Below are positions 12,583-14,433 of a stretch of DNA of 14,433 nt, one piece after another. The position numbers and the translations under genes were made by a program. Under the pieces are notes generated by a model. That model had not been told where the DNA came from, ran no database searches, and worked only from the letters and a program-made list of their open reading frames with translations. This DNA is from Burkholderiales bacterium. Its GTDB lineage: Bacteria; Pseudomonadota; Gammaproteobacteria; Burkholderiales; Casimicrobiaceae. The stretch covers positions 1 through 14,433 of the forward strand of contig JAICVH010000015.1 in assembly GCA_025935435.1 (NCBI GenBank), read 5' to 3'. Position 1 is the stretch's first letter, and every line of letters starts with the position of its first letter.

Positions 12583-13018
12583 GCGTCGTGATCCATTGCA
12601 GCAGTTGAGGAAGCGGCAGTGCGCCCGACTGCCGGGCGATCTCGCGACCGTTGTGAAACGCGATCAGCGTCGGAATGCTGCGAATGCCGTATTGCGCCGC
12701 GAGTGCGGTTTCGGCTTCGGTGTCGACCTTGGCAAGTCGGACGCCCGGCGCAACGCGTGCTGCCGCCTGCTCGAACGCCGGCGCCATCATCCGGCACGGG
12801 CCGCACCATTCGGCCCAGAAATCGACAACGACCGGTACGTCGGCGTTGATGTGCCGCGCGAACGTCGCAGCCGTCAAGGCGAACGGCCGCCCTGGAAAAA
12901 GAGCCGCCTTGCAATTGCCGCAGGTCGCACCATCGTCGATACGATCGCGCGCAACGCGGTTGGTCGTCGCGCAGTTCGGACATGCGACGAGGAGGCGGGC
13001 AGCGGGATCGGCCGTCAT
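12569..13018 (-). CDS. trxC: Zinc-binding thioredoxin (TrxC-like)
   Basis: A 149-residue thioredoxin 2-type protein. An N-terminal zinc ribbon CPNC (C13, C16) and CGNC (C33, C36) precedes a thioredoxin domain with the redox-active WCGPC (71-75) and the conserved cis-Pro segment SIPTLIAF. It reduces protein disulfides in the cytosol; the zinc ribbon is typical of TrxC and linked to oxidative stress. I chose the ATG at 13018: an alternative TTG at 13066 would lie at or before the predicted transcription start of the sigma-32-type promoter (13067-13094), and the family begins a few residues before CPNC. No clear Shine-Dalgarno sequence precedes either start. First gene of the trxC-hsp20-lon operon. 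Confidence 0.93.
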   Translation of the reverse strand: MTADPAARLLVACPNCATTNRVARDRIDDGATCGNCKAALFPGRPFALTAATFARHINADVPVVVDFWAEWCGPCRMMAPAFEQAAARVAPGVRLAKVDTEAETALAAQYGIRSIPTLIAFHNGREIARQSGALPLPQLLQWITTHAQN

Positions 13019-13066
13019 GCCGGATAACCGGTCGAGCGGCCGCAGAAACGGACGGGCATTCGCCAA

Positions 13067-13094
13067 CTATGAGGGCCGACGGCGCGCTTTCAAG
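13067..13094 (-). promoter_or_regulatory. Sigma-32 (heat-shock) type promoter of trxC-hsp20-lon
   Basis: On the minus strand a perfect heat-shock -35, CTTGAAA (13088-13094), is separated by 13 bp from CCTCATAG (13067-13074), which matches the -10 consensus CCCCATNT at five of seven informative positions. The spacing lies in the normal range for RpoH promoters. It lies about 50 bp upstream of the trxC ATG and serves an operon of thioredoxin, Hsp20 and Lon, all classic heat-shock functions. Confidence 0.72.
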
Positions 13095-13248
13095 GCAAAC
13101 GGCCCGCGCGCTGCCTGTTTCATGCGGGGTGCGGAAGCTGCGCCGGCGGAGCGCTCGCTACAGCAGCAGCGGGCGCTGGCTGCGCTGCGGCGGGCGGTCG
13201 ATGCGGCAGCGGCGGCGCCCGGGCGGTATACCCGTCGTGGGCTGAAGC
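13095..13248. other. Intergenic stretch upstream of the heat-shock promoter
   Basis: About 154 bp between the TAXI-protein stop codon (13249-13251) and the heat-shock promoter. It contains a palindrome GGTATACC (13225-13232) near GCCCGGGC, which might help terminate the upstream gene, and a GCTGC-rich stretch. No gene is supported here. Confidence 0.35.
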
Positions 13249-14364
13249 TTAACCGCAGAGTCCGAGGACGCGCTCCTGCTGCGAGCAGGTCTTCGGCGGG
13301 TTTGCAGGCGTGCTCGTGCGCGCCGCGGCACATGCGCGAATTTCGCGCGCAGTCGCGTCGTAATAGCTCCAACCCTCGCCGAGATCGGGAAGCGACAACG
13401 ACACTTCGTGCCACTTCGGATGACCGTTCGCTTCGAGGAGGAAGAAGTTGCGGCACAGTGCGCGCATCAGCCGCGCGAGATGCTGCCTTGTTGCGCCAAG
13501 ATTGAAATCGTACGTGACGAGATACGCCTTGACGGCCAGTCCGGGCAGATCCGAAGACAACAAATTCGGATAACTCGTGGCGCGCACTGTCGCCGGAAAG
13601 TACGTGCGAAGCGCGGCGGCGGTGGTTGAATGATCGGCATCGAGCTTCAACAGCTTGATGTAGCGGCGCGACTCCGGCTTCATGTCGATCAGCAGCTTCG
13701 CCGGCTGGCCGGCGATGATCGCGACGACATCGATCGAGCGGTCGGTGACGAGTTTTGCGAGCGCGTCCTCGTTCGACAGGAAGCTCGCGTCCTGTTCGCG
13801 GATCGGCTCGTTGAACATCAGCCGATACAGCGTCGTCGTCGTCAGTGCCGTGCCGCTGCCGATCGGGCCGGTATTGATGCGCGTGCCGCGGATATCGTGC
13901 ACGTACTCCATCGGCGAGTCGGCGCGCACGACGAAGTAGATCTCCTCGTCGTACAGCGGCGCGACGACCCGCAGTGGGCGGATCACGTTGCCCGCCTCGA
14001 CATTGCCGGCAGCCGCCTGGTCGAGGAACGCCTGGTACACGTCCGACTGCACCATCGCGAGCTTCACGCCGGGTTCGTACCGCAGCCGTCGCACATTCTC
14101 AGCCGAGCCGGCGGACGGCAACACGTCCAGCTTCACACCCGCGAGCGGTGCGATGAAGCGCGCGATGTCGCGGCCGATCTGTATATACGTGCCGCGTTCG
14201 GAGGCCGTGACGATCTTGAACTGCGCCGTTGCGCGGGTTGCATCGCGCGCCGCGCGCTGCGAGGCATTCGACGTTGCGGCCGACGATAGCGACGCGTGTA
14301 CGGCGAGCATCGCGCCGATCAGCGCGATGACGACGAGATGGCCAGCGTCAGCGGCGCGCCGCAT
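13249..14364 (-). CDS. TAXI-family TRAP transporter solute-binding protein
   Basis: A 371-residue periplasmic binding protein of the TAXI type. A signal peptide is visible: MRRAADAGHL, a hydrophobic core VVIALIGAMLAVHA, then SLSSAA with cleavage near residue 30. The mature part has the family order: FKIVTASERGTYIQIGRDIA (49-68), a G-x-Y motif with an aromatic, DVLPSAGSAENVRRL, LAMVQSDVYQ, and RPLRVVAPLYDEEIYFVVR, followed by GTRINTGPIGSGTALTTT. TAXI proteins feed C4-dicarboxylates, glutamate or similar acids to TRAP transporters; the ligand here is unknown. The C-terminal ~30 residues are unusual, with Cys in ACAAA, KTCSQ and the terminal GLCG. The frame is open to the window edge, but ATG at 14364 directly precedes the signal peptide. 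No TRAP membrane subunit gene is seen; one could lie beyond the right edge. Confidence 0.9.
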   Translation of the reverse strand: MRRAADAGHLVVIALIGAMLAVHASLSSAATSNASQRAARDATRATAQFKIVTASERGTYIQIGRDIARFIAPLAGVKLDVLPSAGSAENVRRLRYEPGVKLAMVQSDVYQAFLDQAAAGNVEAGNVIRPLRVVAPLYDEEIYFVVRADSPMEYVHDIRGTRINTGPIGSGTALTTTTLYRLMFNEPIREQDASFLSNEDALAKLVTDRSIDVVAIIAGQPAKLLIDMKPESRRYIKLLKLDADHSTTAAALRTYFPATVRATSYPNLLSSDLPGLAVKAYLVTYDFNLGATRQHLARLMRALCRNFFLLEANGHPKWHEVSLSLPDLGEGWSYYDATAREIRACAAARTSTPANPPKTCSQQERVLGLCG

Positions 14365-14433
14365 CCGGGCCGCGCGCGCAGAGTCCGAGCGCCGCGACGC
14401 TTGCCGTGCAGGGACCCGCGACCGGCGCGGGCA
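14365..14433. other. Right edge upstream of the TAXI gene
   Basis: Sixty-nine bases, very GC-rich. No ribosome-binding site, promoter or start codon that I can support is visible, and the TAXI reading frame is open through it. It may belong to an upstream gene cut by the window edge. Confidence 0.3.

Noticed and set aside
13067..13456. 129-codon minus-strand open frame between the TAXI and trxC genes
   Set aside because: It begins inside the TAXI gene in another frame, is Arg/Ala/Ser low complexity, and ends within the predicted -10 element.

Overview
The window looks like chromosomal DNA from a member of the Burkholderiales (Burkholderia sensu lato is my best guess). It is very GC-rich, densely coding with strong third-position G/C bias, and carries typical families of that group: a DUF6496 protein, an LigD-type polymerase plus a separate ATP-dependent ligase, a trx-hsp20-lon cluster, and TAXI and NMT1/SsuA-type binding proteins. 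The genus is inferred from protein flavour and gene order, not from a marker gene. No rRNA, tRNA, insertion sequence or CRISPR array was seen.

Left part (1-1121). The 5' end of a probable phosphate acetyltransferase gene runs off the left edge on the minus strand. Divergent from it is a small, very basic DUF6496 protein. Between that gene and the next convergent gene lies a block of about 61-bp tandem repeats, each made of two ~30-bp half-units.

Minus-strand catabolic operon (1122-4339). In transcription order: a secreted NMT1/SsuA-like substrate-binding protein that probably starts at a TTG codon, an RraA/HMG-aldolase-like protein, and an aldehyde dehydrogenase resembling 2-oxoglutarate-semialdehyde dehydrogenase. 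Spacing is tight (9 and 35 bp). No permease or ATPase gene is present, so the binding protein is an orphan here. The likely job is uptake and oxidation of an organic acid that drains to 2-oxoglutarate.

Plus-strand operon (4583-9639). A 994-residue fusion protein (clan GH-A glycosidase-like domain, half of a glycosyltransferase-like domain, FAD-dependent UDP-galactopyranose-mutase/protoporphyrinogen-oxidase-like domain) overlaps by 4 bp the gene for a stand-alone LigD-type polymerase. This is followed 33 bp later by a stand-alone ATP-dependent DNA ligase. Coupling of a carbohydrate-type fusion to end-joining repair genes is the most unusual arrangement in the window.

Minus-strand proteostasis operon (9725-13018). 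In transcription order: a TrxC-like zinc thioredoxin, an Hsp20 small heat-shock protein and a Lon protease, with 14-bp and 4-bp overlaps. A good sigma-32-type promoter (CTTGAAA, 13-bp spacer, CCTCATAG) sits just upstream, which also argues for the ATG start of trxC. The convergent gap between ligase and lon holds a nested inverted repeat whose arms (GGGGTCGGAG/CTCCGACCCC) resemble widespread REP-type elements and include the lon stop codon.

Right end (13249-14364). A TAXI-family TRAP binding protein on the minus strand. Taken together, acetyl-phosphate metabolism, thioredoxin, Hsp20, Lon and end joining suggest a stress/persistence neighbourhood; that reading is inference.
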